From Limnanthes douglasii subsp. nivea (taxonomy: Eukaryota > Streptophyta > Magnoliopsida > Brassicales > Limnanthaceae): a stretch of DNA of 64,000 nt. The stretch is from assembly GCA_036936605.1 (NCBI GenBank), contig JAUPFV010000003.1, positions 103,301,278 to 103,365,277 of the forward strand, in the 5' to 3' direction. Below the pieces are notes generated by a model. The model ran no database searches and was not told where the DNA came from. It saw nothing but the letters and a program-made list of their open reading frames with translations. A program made the translations under genes and the position numbers. Of this stretch, positions 47,740 through 58,672 are shown piece after piece (position 1 is the first letter of the stretch; each line of letters starts with the position of its first letter).

Positions 47740-48660
47740 AAATGTTTTTATGTGATCATTTTTTGGGACAACTGTTGTGTAATTCATTTTAATTTGGATG
47801 CTAGTACTAAATGATTACTCGGAACTGTTGTAACAATCGCAACGTATCTGCTTGTGTTAAGGATGCCAAAATTGTTGTGTAATTCATTTCTACCAATGTC
47901 ATTTTTATAGTATTACTATCCATTAATGATGAAAAAATATTTTGCAAACCGGTTATACAGTCACCGACAGTTGGCAATCGAAATGTAATTCAAGATTGAT
48001 GTATCTAGTAATGTCAAAATATGTGTATCTAGCAATGTGTTTTTAAGGTATCTAAGAAGATCATGCCACTATTATTGTATGAATTTTTTTAACAATTAAT
48101 ATGTATCTAGCAATGTCCATATAACGTATCTAGCAATCTTATACTGCTGTATCTAGAAATGTCGTTATAACTTATATAGCAATGTTATACTGATGTATCT
48201 ATCAATGTCCTTATAACGTATCTAGTAATGTTTACTGATGTATCTATTAATGTCCATTTAACTTATCTAGCGATGTTATACTGCTGTATCTAGCAATATC
48301 TTTATAAGATGTATAACAATGTTATGTTGCTGTATCTATCAACCTCGTTATAATGTATTTAGCAATGTTTTGATGCTACATCTAGCAATGTCGTTATAAT
48401 GTATCTAGCAATGTTTTGATGTTGTATCTATCAATGTCGTTATAATGTATCTAGCAATGTTTTGATGCTGTATCTAGCAATGTCGTCATAATGTATCTAG
48501 CAATATTATGCTTTGTATCTATAAATGTCGTTATAAGGTATCTAGCAATGTTTTGATGCTGTATTTAGCAATATCGTTATAAGGTATCTAGTAATGATAT
48601 GCTGTTGTATCTAGCAATGTCAAGTCTTAGTAAATCGCAATGATATACATATACTGGACC
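47740..48660 (+). repeat. Array of TATCTAGCAATG motifs
   Basis: From about 48000 to 48625 the motif TATCTAGCAATG (variants: CTATCAATG, CTAGAAATG, CTAGTAATG) recurs about every 23 bp, all in the plus orientation. Two spacer types alternate (TCGTTATAATG and TTTTGATGCTG), giving a roughly 46-bp higher-order unit. Scattered copies lie in introns and spacers from about 42150 to 52540. It separates the ULP1-type gene from the acidic ORF. By analogy with VANC target arrays it could be the binding site of an element-encoded protein. Confidence 0.9.
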
Positions 48661-48909
48661 AACTATATTAATGCATTGATAGATAGATTTATTGGGAGAC
48701 GAGTACATTAAATGAGATCGAAATGACTATTAACTACATTCCTCAGTAATTAAACATAGATGTTTTTATCCTATTGGTTAACTTGTTAGTTGAAAAGATA
48801 AAGGTAGATGTGTTGAATCATTACAAGCATTAACTAGACGTGTACAATTAAATGACTGTAATTAATTGCATTTGCTAGATTGTATGTAGCATTAAAAATT
48901 GCATTTCGC

Positions 48910-48998
48910 TATAAGTAGAGGATGAGAGTTTAGGCTATTCATCTAACACCACTTTTCAAGAACTCATCTAACACCACTTTGCAAGAACACCACTTTTG
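48910..48998 (+). promoter_or_regulatory. Core promoter and leader of acidic ORF
   Basis: TATAAGTAG at 48910 is followed by a leader with a repeated phrase (ATCTAACACCACTTTTCAAG at about 48940 and ATCTAACACCACTTTGCAAG at about 48965) before the ATG at 49002. The spacing suits a plant TATA promoter. Confidence 0.5.
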
Positions 48999-49001
48999 AA
49001 A

Positions 49002-49361
49002 ATGGCCCCTTCATCCCCAGTTACACCAACGTACTCCTCAGATGACGGTTGGTCTTCCGAATACTATCTCGACAACAAAGCATACAAACGTACAACGACT
49101 TCTGAGTACTCGTCAGGCGACGAGGATGACTGCTCAGTTTGGTCATCCGATTACGAAGAAAATTATGCTTCATAGGACTCATGTCCACTCGACGACGGCT
49201 ACAAGTCTTACCCTGAACAACTTCCAAAACGGAAGCGACGAAGGGACAGCTGGGATTCTGCCAACGGAGACGAAGATGATGAAGATGAAGCCGACGATGA
49301 GAAGTCGGAAGACGAAAATGATGATAAAGAAGAAAAAGAAGAGGAGAAGGAAGCTGAATAA
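49002..49361 (+). pseudogene. Short acidic protein gene of the MULE
   Basis: From ATG 49002 an intronless frame of 120 codons is open except for one TAG at codon 58 (49173-49175). It starts MAPSSPVTPTYSSDDGWSSE, has repeated Ser/Tyr/Asp clusters (EYSSGDEDD, VWSSDYEENY), a basic patch (PKRKRRRDS) and a strongly acidic Asp/Glu/Lys tail ending in TAA. It lies between the motif array and the transposase, with its own TATA box. I do not recognise the protein. Its place as a third, small gene of the element recalls vanB of VANDAL21, but that is positional analogy only. Overlapping frames on both strands are shadows of its biased sequence. Confidence 0.55.
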
Positions 49362-49570
49362 AATTATATAACAAGTATCTAGCAATGTCATCATAGCCTA
49401 TCTAGCAATGTCAAACAAGAGTAAAGAATAAAATTAACGAGTCAACACAGACGTTGTATATAGCAATGTTAACAGTTTTAAAACATACAAACCGCAAAAT
49501 AAGAAATGCTTATCCAATGATTTCCAAAAAACAAAAAAAAATCGAACTTAAGTCTACAGGTTTGTTATAT

Positions 49571-52063
49571 TCAGAATAGAGCATCGCAGGACCTCCTGTT
49601 GTGTCCTGATTTGAAACAGCGACCGCACCGGGACTGGCTGGTGGTTACCTCTCCTCTTGATGGAATACGTTTTTTTCTCGGCCATCCTGCTCGTCTTTTA
49701 ATGTTCGGTGGATTAACCACTGGCTCTCCATCATCGTTAGTGGTAGTAGCTTCACCGAAATCTATTATAGCCAGTATATTAAAAGAAAAACTGGACCTGA
49801 AATTTGCAGCAGTGGAAAATTGCTCTATTAAAGTCATCGGATCTTCGCTTAAAGATGTTATTGCAGCCAATGCATGTGGGCATGGGAAACATTCTTGCTG
49901 CCAATAACCACATGTACATTTAAAATCAAGGATGTTTACCACCATTATTGGTTCTGATAAAACCTAAAAAACGGCAGAAGAATTACGTACTAACAACGTT
50001 CGACCGCATTGTACATTCTATTTAAACAACGTGTCAAACTCGGGGCATAAGTGAGTGTTCCAGCTTAGACCCTCTGATAAACGCCTAGACATCTGAGTCA
50101 TAAAAAGAACTCTAATCCTGTCGACCAATTCCACTATAGGCAGATTGCATAATTTTTTTATCTGTGCGTTGAACGATTCCACAGCTGTTGAGGCCATTGC
50201 CCCATACCGTTTAACTTTAACGTATGCTTGAGCATACTTTTCTGGTGGGAAATTGTTTAGAAATTTGGCGATACGATCACCGCATTGGCGCTGAAACTGT
50301 GATAGTAGTTTGTTATAAAGGTCCACCGTCAGGGCATAAGCACAACTCTTAAACATCACTAGCATATTGTTTCTATGGACTTTGTTTGTGTGTTCAAGAG
50401 CTTTATTCAAATTCTGAACTAGATGGAAGATATAATAAGCGTGGTAGTCATTAGGATATAAAGTTACTACATCGTTAATAATACCAGCATGACGGTCTGA
50501 AATAAACTTTATCTGGTGCCCTAGCAAATGCGGTTTTAGACTTTGCAAAAACCAAAACCAATTGTCCGAGTCTTCACTACCAAAAATCCCAAAAGCAATG
50601 GGAAATAGACCTGCACCAATACGTAAGATTACATTTGTTTCCAGGGTTCCACAAAAAAATTGCAGACATAAAATATTACTAAATTGTTAGATTGAATGAC
50701 CATAAATCCCAAGCTAGATACAACCTATCTAGCAACATCTAAAGTAACAGTGAAACTCAATCTAACACTCTTTAATGACCATAAATCACAAACTCGAGAC
50801 TAACCTATCTAGCAACCTAAATCAATCAATCTAGCATGGCTGGGATGTGTTTAAAAAAAACATATATGCAACAATCGCAATCTAATATAGCTAATCTAGC
50901 AATCTTTGCTGATGATATATGAGCAAATCCATAAACACATATCTAGCAACATGTAAACTAACAAATAGACTAACCGTTGTTGCCATCCTTTGCCACTGCT
51001 GAGAGCAACACACTGCCATGCTTCCCTGTTAGATGGGTTCCGTCAACGTACAATAAAGGGTGGCACGAATGAAAACCCTGAAGGCACGCACCAAACGCTA
51101 TAAAACAACGTCGGAAAACATTGTCGGGCGCTAAATCCAAATGACAGTCCGTTGTAATATCACGACTCTTTAGTCGTTCGAAGTATCCTTTAAGCAATCT
51201 GAAATAAGTATTGCTATCTCCAAATACTACACGCCTTGCCTTTTCTAAAGCATTCCACGCTAGATGATAAGAAATGTCTAAACCGTCGTCTTGCTTGATA
51301 GAGGACTGTATAGTTTTATTTGTCAAACTTTGACAGTTTCTAAGAGAATCCTGAATCTCATCGACAATCAAATCAGATGAAAAATTTCTGTTTTTTTTTG
51401 TGAATACGGGACTGCAAATATGAGTATTAACAAACCTCTTTATGGTCATTAAACTGGTTCTAGAATCAATTGAAGCATAGAGCCTCAATTTGCACCCGTC
51501 TAAATCTTTGTTCACACAATAAATTGTGATCTTCCTAAATGTATTATGCTTGTACTTAAAGGCAAAACCGTTCTCTAATACATACCGGGATAAGAATAAC
51601 CTTAGACCTACAGCACCATCAGCAAATGACTGACCAACACCGACGATAGCTTCAACCCATCCAGTTGTAGCAAGATGCCTTCTCTTCGGGGTTGAATTAA
51701 CTAAACAATTACTATTTTCACCACTAGTACGTTGGTTATGAGAGGCTTCTTAAAAAAGTTGAACAGGTTGTTTACGTTTAATTGCAGACCCTTTCTCGAC
51801 CACTTGTTCTTCGATAACAAAACTAACACTCTTGAGACGCTCGACATCAAGTATACTTCCAAACCAATAAAATCTGTCTCGTTATTAAACAAACAATTCT
51901 TCTGAGGACCACAAGAATAACTAATGGTGTAGTTGCCTCTAACAAAATCCTGCCATGTGCTTTCAACGTACTGTTGGAGAGTGTCAAAATTTTCAAATTC
52001 GGACAACGGAACAATAGCTGTTTCATGACCAAAATTAAAAATGCAAACTTTGGGTTTCGACAT
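49571..52063 (-). pseudogene. MuDR-type transposase of the MULE
   Basis: Starts at ATG 52063 (MSKPKVCIFNFGHET; PB1-like N-terminus). A frameshift at about 51855 and a TAA at 51752-51750 follow. Then comes the Mutator DNA-binding domain (VGVGQSFADGAVGLRLFLSRY, CKLRLYASID), and DDE parts with YVDGTHLTGKHGSVLLSAVAKDGNN (first Asp; short landmark DGTHL). A clean intron (50974-50611, GTTAGT...GTGCAG) interrupts before LFPIAFGIFGSEDSDNW, then ISDRHAGI (second Asp) and STAVESFN. After TAG codons at 50020-50018 and 49966-49964 come a SWIM finger (CTCGYWQQECFPCPH) and a CCHC knuckle (CGRCFKSGHNRRSC), ending at 49571. It would catalyse cut-and-paste of the element. Only about four lesions suggest fairly recent activity. 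Confidence 0.85.
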
Positions 52064-53450
52064 ATACTACCCTGCATTGTTAAAGATTGGGTTAGTTTGT
52101 TGTAGGGCAAGGTATAAAGCATGGATGTGTTACAGAACAAATATATCTATCTCGTTATTAAACTAATTAAGCAATGTTTCAAAATTACAATCGTAATATA
52201 AGGAAACCAACATCTGGTAAATCACAATGTGTTTTAAAACTAATAAATCATAGTGTCTATGCCTAATCTAACACCTACTGTTTCTGAGTTTCATAAAGAA
52301 TGTTCATCTTCAACAATGTTTGTACTTGTTGACGCTACAAATCACTATCAATCATGTACAAATTTAAATGACAACAGAAACAGACACCTAGCTAACAGTA
52401 AAACACACACTAACCAATGCAATCGCAATGACTATACTGATATCTAGCAATGACTTTATTCATACACAAAACGTAACGACAAATATCATTGCCAACTAAA
52501 AACGCAAACACTATAGCTAATAGTTATAGTATCTAGCAGTGTAAGTATTTAACACAAAAAACGCAACGACAGTAGAAGACTCAACCAAACTAGCAACGAC
52601 AGTATAAACATAACTCTAAAATTGCATCCTGTTCGCTCAGACTGAATAGACAACAATCACATTCTGTTCGCTTAGACTAAAGAAACTGTAAATGCTTACT
52701 AGAAATTTACAGAGCAACGTAACACTCGTTACTCGACCCGAACGCTAAACTAAACAACATCTAAACGTTAAAAAACGATTAACGTACGTGATTTCGACTA
52801 GTTCGATCTCAGGTTGAGCTGGAAAAATGAAAACGGAAAAACTACCAGCGAGCAGTACGTAACAAACCTTCAGAGTGAATTCAGGTGGTTGAGGTTGAGG
52901 AAGAAACCAGGTTATCACCGTGAAATAACGTTAAAATCTCAAGTTCTCGACGGGATTCAATCTCAGGTTATGCTGGAAGCTGGTTTACATGTCTGGAGAA
53001 CAGATAACCAGCGACGATGTTGATAAACGGTGCTCAAATTGGTTAGTTTTGGCCGGTGAACGGTGGTTTCAAAATCTGAACAGTTTTTGGGTAGGATCGC
53101 CGGTGGCTAACGGTGGTTGCCGGCAAGAACCTGATCACGGTAACAAATTTTCAAAAAAACAAACCTTTATTGGAAAACAGGTATTTTGTTAGGTTAGGAG
53201 AGAGAGGAGAGAGAGACGGTTGGTCATAAATTCAAAATTAAAATTTGTTGATTGGGTAAAAATACCTCATTTTTCACAAAATAAGACTTATATGCTAGGT
53301 GGAGGGTAGTTATGGTATTAAAAAAAAATTAGGTCTTGAAAATGAATTATTTTATTGAGATGGGTATTAAGTGAACATTAACCCATTTTTGGATACTAAA
53401 TACTAATATGTTTGATCAATAGTTACTGAGTATGTCATTTTTTTTTTAAT

Positions 53451-54134
53451 TTACCATTTAAAAATAACATATGAAATTTTATTAATTTTAGTTTTCAGTT
53501 GAAAAAATTGTACATATGGCATGTATAGACTATGTGAATTTTTTTATAAAAATCTATATCTTATAATTTTTGTATAAATTCAACTATTATTATGTCTATT
53601 TAATAATTAAAACATGGTAAAAATCAAACGAACATCCTAACATTAAACTAAACTAAGTAAAATTTAGACATTTAACCAAACAAGACATAACGGAAAAATA
53701 TAGGCTTCAGTTAGTTGTCTCTTTAATAAATGAAAGTACGATAAACAATAAAAATAAACGCAGAAATTTAATCTTCACTAAAAGCTTACCTATCTTTACA
53801 GACAAAACCCTTGAAATTCGAAACTCCGGTACCTACTGTCTGTATCATTCATTAAAATTCAAATCTATCTTCTTCTTCCTCGGTAAAACCTACAAAGTTC
53901 TAAATCTAATCCCACTACTGTAACTTTCAAAAACGATAAAAGAGCAAAAGCCATCATTTTCCCAACCTTGTCCAATTTTATAATTCCTTCTCTCCAAATT
54001 CCTCCTTGGACTCGGTCCATTTATGCCCAAGTAATTCTTTGCTTTCTCTCTCTAGGGTAGTTGATTGATTCCTCAATACAGACCTCATATCGTCGTCGTC
54101 GTCGTTGTCGGAATTTAGCGTTTCTCTCTCTACG
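53451..54134 (+). promoter_or_regulatory. Upstream region and 5' UTR of SurE-like gene
   Basis: AT-rich DNA passes into a CT-rich plant-type leader (CTTTGCTTTCTCTCTCTAGG, about 54040) and a GTC triplet run before the ATG. No unambiguous TATA box or repeat was identified. Confidence 0.4.
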
Positions 54135-57100
54135 ATGGCTACAAAGAACCCTTTGCCTCCGGGTTTGGTTTCGAATCTCCAGGACGTGCTTCTTCGTAGA
54201 AATCGGAACGAAGGAGTAGAGAAACAGGACCAAGTTACGGAGCCATCGACTTCGGCTTCTGTTGTGGAGGATACCGACAGCTCTAAACCGATTGTTTTGG
54301 TTACGAACAGTGATGGTATTGAATCTCCTGGGCTTGTTTATCTAGTTCAAGCTTTGGTCCGTGATAAGCTCTACAATGTCCAAGTTTGCGTTCCTCAATC
54401 GTGGGTTTCTTCTCATTTCTTTTGTTTCACTGTTTCTTTATATTGTCTTTGCCTTTTTTTTTTATTCGAATTTGGATGTTCGTTTTAGTCTCTGATAACA
54501 TCGTTTTGTATTGATTTTGATATGTGAGATTGTGGGTATTGCTCCTGTTCATGTTTCGATTTTTACTTGAGTACATATATGTTAGTTCCTGTCTGATTTT
54601 AATCTTATGTGCTAATATTTTACTTCATTTTTCATTTTTAGATATTGCTACTGAATTTTGAATTTTCCGCTACTTTCCTTGATTTGTGAATGGTTTTGCT
54701 TCAGTGATAGATCTGTTTCGGGTCATTCTGTGACTCTCAAAGAAACCATTACTGTAAATTCGGCGTCTATTGAAGGAGCAACAGCTTATGAAGTGTCAGG
54801 TACATGACTACGTAAATCTTCTGTTGCTTAACTTGTCTAGGCTGTTTTTTTCTTCTGTGTCAGCTATACGACTTGCCGAAAATTCAAGCAACAAATAGTT
54901 TTGTGAATAGTGATCAAGTCTATGTCATTGGGTGTTTTTTTTTCATGCCTGGCAAGTTTTAAATTCTGATAAGAGGATAGGATCGTCAAAATTGTAATCA
55001 TTAAGACAGGACAGCACGCCGTTTCTACTGACATTGTTTGGAATCCAAGCTTGTGATGTTGCCAGGATTTATTTGTGGTTTGTTTACACCTTTTTATTTC
55101 TCGATACTTCTCTCAGGAACTCCTGTGGACTGTGTGTCATTAGCGTTATCTGGTGCCCTTTTTTCTTGGTCAAAGCCATTGCTGGTTAGCATCTTGCCAT
55201 TTTGTAATGAGATTACATGTTTGTTACGGTTTATAAGCATCTCTTGCGAATTATCCATACTATGATTTTCAGGTTATCAGTGGAATCAACCATGGAACAA
55301 GTTGTGGTCATAATGCGTAAGATCTATTCTGCATATACTTGCGAATTATTTCCTTTTTTGTATCGAACTGTCATTTGGAAAGAACTGTGAAAATATGATC
55401 TCTTAATGCATCTGTTGGTGATACCAAGCTGAAGCTATGTGCTAATTATGTGACAATGAAAAACCTATCAGGTTTTACTCTGGTGTCGTTGCTGGAGCCA
55501 GAGAGGCTTTGATAAGTGGCGTACCATCGTTGTCAATTTCGTTGAACTGGTACGTTGACCCTTATTTTGCTGGGGGATGTTTTGTACAGATTATTACTAT
55601 TTTCTTATTAGTTGATTTTTTTGTTTTGTTTTGGCATCTATACAATTGTAGGAAGAAGGATGATAGCCAAGACAGTGATTTCAAGGATGCTGTTGAAGTT
55701 TGCTTGCCCATAATTAGTGCAGCTATTAGAGATATCGAGAAGGGAAACTTCCCCTCAGGTTGTTCTTTGAACATAGAGATCCCAACATCTCCGTCGACAA
55801 ATAAGGTTTATATTTCAATTGAACTTTTTTTCTTTAAGATGATACTAGAAAACCACCCTTCACACGTGAGTCTTTTGACATCATATCGTATGTATATGTC
55901 TTTAAATTATTTTCCTGTCAGATCTGTTAGTTTTTATATAGTTTCAGCATAAGGCAAATTCTTGATGACTTTGAGGTATGTAATACAAATTTTGATTATT
56001 CATTTTTTGTAAATCGCGTGTTGAGAAAACTGAAAGCTTTTGGTATTTGAGTAGGTTCACCATAGAAAAAATATGTACTCATTTGGAAAGGAAATTCATT
56101 ATTGCTCTATAGGATCAGAAATAATATTTGCCGGGGACTGTGTTAAATGACTAGATTTAAAACCCAGTATCGCTAGCATTGATGCTCTAAAATATTTCCT
56201 ATACCATACTTATATTTTTCATCAATATCAACTTTGATAAACTAATGTTAATTTTGATGCCCACCAAGTTCGTAGTTGATCTTACTATTTCATATTAATT
56301 GTGGTCTGGAAAAGTCCTGTCACACTTTTCTGTCTATTTTCTGTCCTTAACCGTCACTGCTTCCTGTAAGAATAGTTATAAATCTGCGATTGTCTTATGT
56401 AGTTTGTTCACTTCAGGGTCTAAAAGTAACAAAGCAAAGTATATGGAGATCTAGTCCTAGCTGGCTAGCTGTTTCAGCTAACCGTCATCCTTCTGCCGGA
56501 AATTTCATGTCCAATCAACAAAGTCTTGGCCTCCAGCTCGCACAACTTGGTCGAGATGCCTCCGCTGCTGTGAGTAACTTCTGCTCAAAACCATTTGAGA
56601 ATTTTATAACTTGTGTGATTATTGTATGTCTCAATTTTTAGGGTAGATTCTTATATGTTCACGGTATCTCAGGGGGCAGCTCGACGCTTGACCACACAGC
56701 GGAAGAACTTGGAGATTGTTGAATCAATTGGTGCTTCTGGGAAACCCGATAACAAAAATGTTAAGAAGTTCTACCGCCAGGAGGTAATATAACTACTGGT
56801 TAGAATTGTCAATATATGGTACGGCCAGTAAACCCAACACGATAACGTGGGGTTAGAATTATTGCTCACCCGGACACGATTTAAAGAAAAACAAGTTGGG
56901 TCTATATCATGTGTTTTTTTACTCAACTTGAAGTGAGCCAATATGAGCCCGAGCGATGAAAAATTCACAGCCCTAGCTGTTGATATATGGCACAACCTGC
57001 ACACCCGGCAAAATATTTTGGGCTAAGTACAAACCGATTGCATTTTGGGTCGATCCAAACAAAAAAACGGGTCGGGTTCCGATCATGTGCTGTTCTAGCC

Positions 57101-58204
57101 TACCCAACATGAGCCCAACCAGTGATACGAAATTGACAGTCGTATGAGTTTTGGTTCTTGTTAGATTATTCTATTGAATCTCCATGTGCGTCTGCTTTAT
57201 GTAATTACTTCATCGATGAGTTTAATTTGTTTAATTTATGTTTCTATATATGTATTTTTAGTTGGTTTTCAAAGAACTCGAAGAAACGAATGAAGGTTTG
57301 GATATAAAGGCACTCGAAGATGGATTTGTAAGTTTAACAACTACATACTTACAATTTATTTCCTTTGTAAGGTCTCACTAGCCTATAATGCATATGATTT
57401 TGAGGGCTGAAAATGCCACTTTTTTCCTGAGTAGTTAGAAAAAGCTTTAACTGCTTAAATGGGCAAACACACCCTTAGTCTTAAAACATTAATAATAATG
57501 AAAAAACAAAAACTAATTGGAAAAATATAGAAAAAGAATGAGAGATTCCTCCATCTCCTGGAAAACTGGGTTCAGCGCATCAAAGCAGATCCATAATGGG
57601 TCTGCTTCAGCCTCAATCCGCTTCGAATTGAAACAGAGCTGCCGGAGGAGGAGGACTCCTCCTCTGGTGCTATTTTGAATTGAAGCAGATCCTTTGGGTC
57701 TGCTTCTGCTTCGATCCACAAGTTCGAATCAAAGCGGAGCGACCATGGCTTTGGTTTGAAGCGGCTGCATCAACATGGCACCAACCTGCCTTGCATTACA
57801 CCACTAGATATTCACATCGCCTCTCTTAAACAGTGACCTGTAATAATAAAATGAAACGACCAGGGCCATGTTCTGTAAAAAATACCACTATGTTTTGACT
57901 ATGATTATCTTAATAAGGTACAAATTGCAGTATAAGTTGGTGTTTCATACAGTGACATTTGTTTAACTTGTGTAAAAAATACTGAAATGACACAAAATTT
58001 AGTAAAATTGACACTCTTTAGCCGGTTCCTATGATAATAACAGTTTACACATACATTTTTAAGATCATAGTTGATTTTTATCATCCTTCGATTTTCTGGC
58101 AACAGGTTTCAGTAACGCCTGTATCCCTTCGTCCGCGATTTGAATCTGAGATTGAAGCAGCTGTAACAGATTGGATTTCCACCACGCTTAATGGGGATCA
58201 ATGA
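54135..58204 (+). CDS. SurE-type phosphatase / 5'-nucleotidase, ten exons
   Basis: Exons: 54135-54400, 54705-54799, 55117-55184, 55273-55316, 55472-55549, 55652-55805, 56417-56569, 56673-56783, 57262-57327, 58106-58204. All junctions are GT-AG and in phase, giving 377 residues without a stop. SurE proteins are divalent-metal-dependent acid phosphatases that remove phosphate from nucleoside monophosphates. Landmarks: IVLVTNSDGIESPGLVYLV (metal site; the bacterial TNDDG reads TNSDG, as I recall for plant relatives), HSVTLKETI, SGTPVDCVSLAL, VISGINHGTSCGHNAFYSG, SGVPSLSISLNWKKD and NRHPSAGNFMSNQQSL. The N-terminal 50 or so residues are an extension beyond the bacterial core. It is the clearest intact host gene in the window. 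Introns 8 and 9 hold repeat insertions. Confidence 0.93.
56795..57145. repeat. Diverged tandem dimer in SurE intron 8
   Basis: Two related units of about 190 bp lie in a row. Each starts GTCAATATATGGTACGG / GTTGATATATGGCACAA, passes ATCATGTG, then CCAATATGAGCCCGAGCGATG / CCAACATGAGCCCAACCAGTG, and ends GAAAAATTCACAG / CGAAATTGACAGTCG. It is probably an old repeat of GGGTCGGGTTC-rich type. Splicing signals on either side are intact. Confidence 0.55.
57400..57890. repeat. GC-richer hairpin-forming insertion in SurE intron 9
   Basis: Contains GAGGAGGA/TCCTCCTC arms around a 4-bp loop at about 57645-57665. Longer imperfect arms flank it (CCGCTTCGAATTGAA against TTCGAATCAAAGCGG), and GGGTCTGCTTC is repeated. 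It looks like an insertion, perhaps a MITE, since the rest of the intron is AT-rich. Ends and family are uncertain. Confidence 0.45.
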
Positions 58205-58607
58205 AATGTTCAGTTGAATTTGTTGTATAACGTGTATGAAAACTCTTCATTCTATTCATCAGTTGATTTTGTGGGTCTCTTTTTTCTTTCTCATGATTCA
58301 TTTGTAAGCTTTGATTTTGATGTTCAGTTTTTTTCTTTCCCTTTTGTCATCTGTTGAGTGTTGGTGATGTGAAAGAAGCTGTCTGTTTGTTTGTGTAGTA
58401 ATTGACACAGAAAGTGTAATTGGAAATTGGCATGGTCCTAGTTTTTTGACCTTGTGTGCTTTTTACTGAAATTTGTAATGTTTTCTTGAGGTTGGGTTGT
58501 ATTTTGTTATTTTCTTTCATGTTTCGAGTATAAATCTTTTGTTTATTTTTGGATTCTCTCTGTTTTACCCTTTCTTGCTTTGTTATAAATTTTGGTATGA
58601 TTTTATT

Positions 58608-58609
<2 letters not shown>

Positions 58610-58669
<60 letters not shown>
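58610..58669. repeat. Microsatellite (TA)n
   Basis: About 58 bp of uninterrupted TA downstream of the SurE gene. Tyr-Ile repeat frames across it are artefacts. Confidence 0.95.

Positions 58670-58672
<3 letters not shown>

Larger units (their letters stand above)
41370..53450. mobile_element. Large Mutator-like element with ULP1-type gene (VANDAL-like)
   Basis: A coherent block of about 12 kb holds a plus-strand PMD/ULP1-type gene (42401-47730), a short acidic plus-strand ORF (49002-49361), a minus-strand MuDR-type transposase (52063-49571) and a directional motif TATCTAGCAATG spread through introns and spacers. Both ends have TATA-containing regions that look faintly alike (ACCATCTAGGGTATAAAAG at left; CCACCTAGCATATAAGTC at right, minus strand), but no clear terminal inverted repeat or 9-bp target duplication was seen. 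Plant MULEs include non-TIR forms with ULP1-like cargo (VANDAL, Kaonashi). The end coordinates are estimates. All three genes carry lesions. Confidence 0.75.

Noticed and set aside
49018..49394. Three overlapping frames of 70-117 residues on both strands
   Set aside because: Shadows of the biased acidic ORF at 49002-49361, which has an ATG, TATA box and coherent composition.
49964..50020. Intron between the DDE and SWIM parts of the transposase
   Set aside because: The frame is colinear through both TAG codons and reads like transposase (CGRTLLVRNSSAV), and no in-phase donor exists, so they are nonsense mutations.
52814..53192. Two overlapping plus-strand frames near the right end of the MULE
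   Set aside because: No motif or homology; the region is the leader side of the minus-strand transposase gene.
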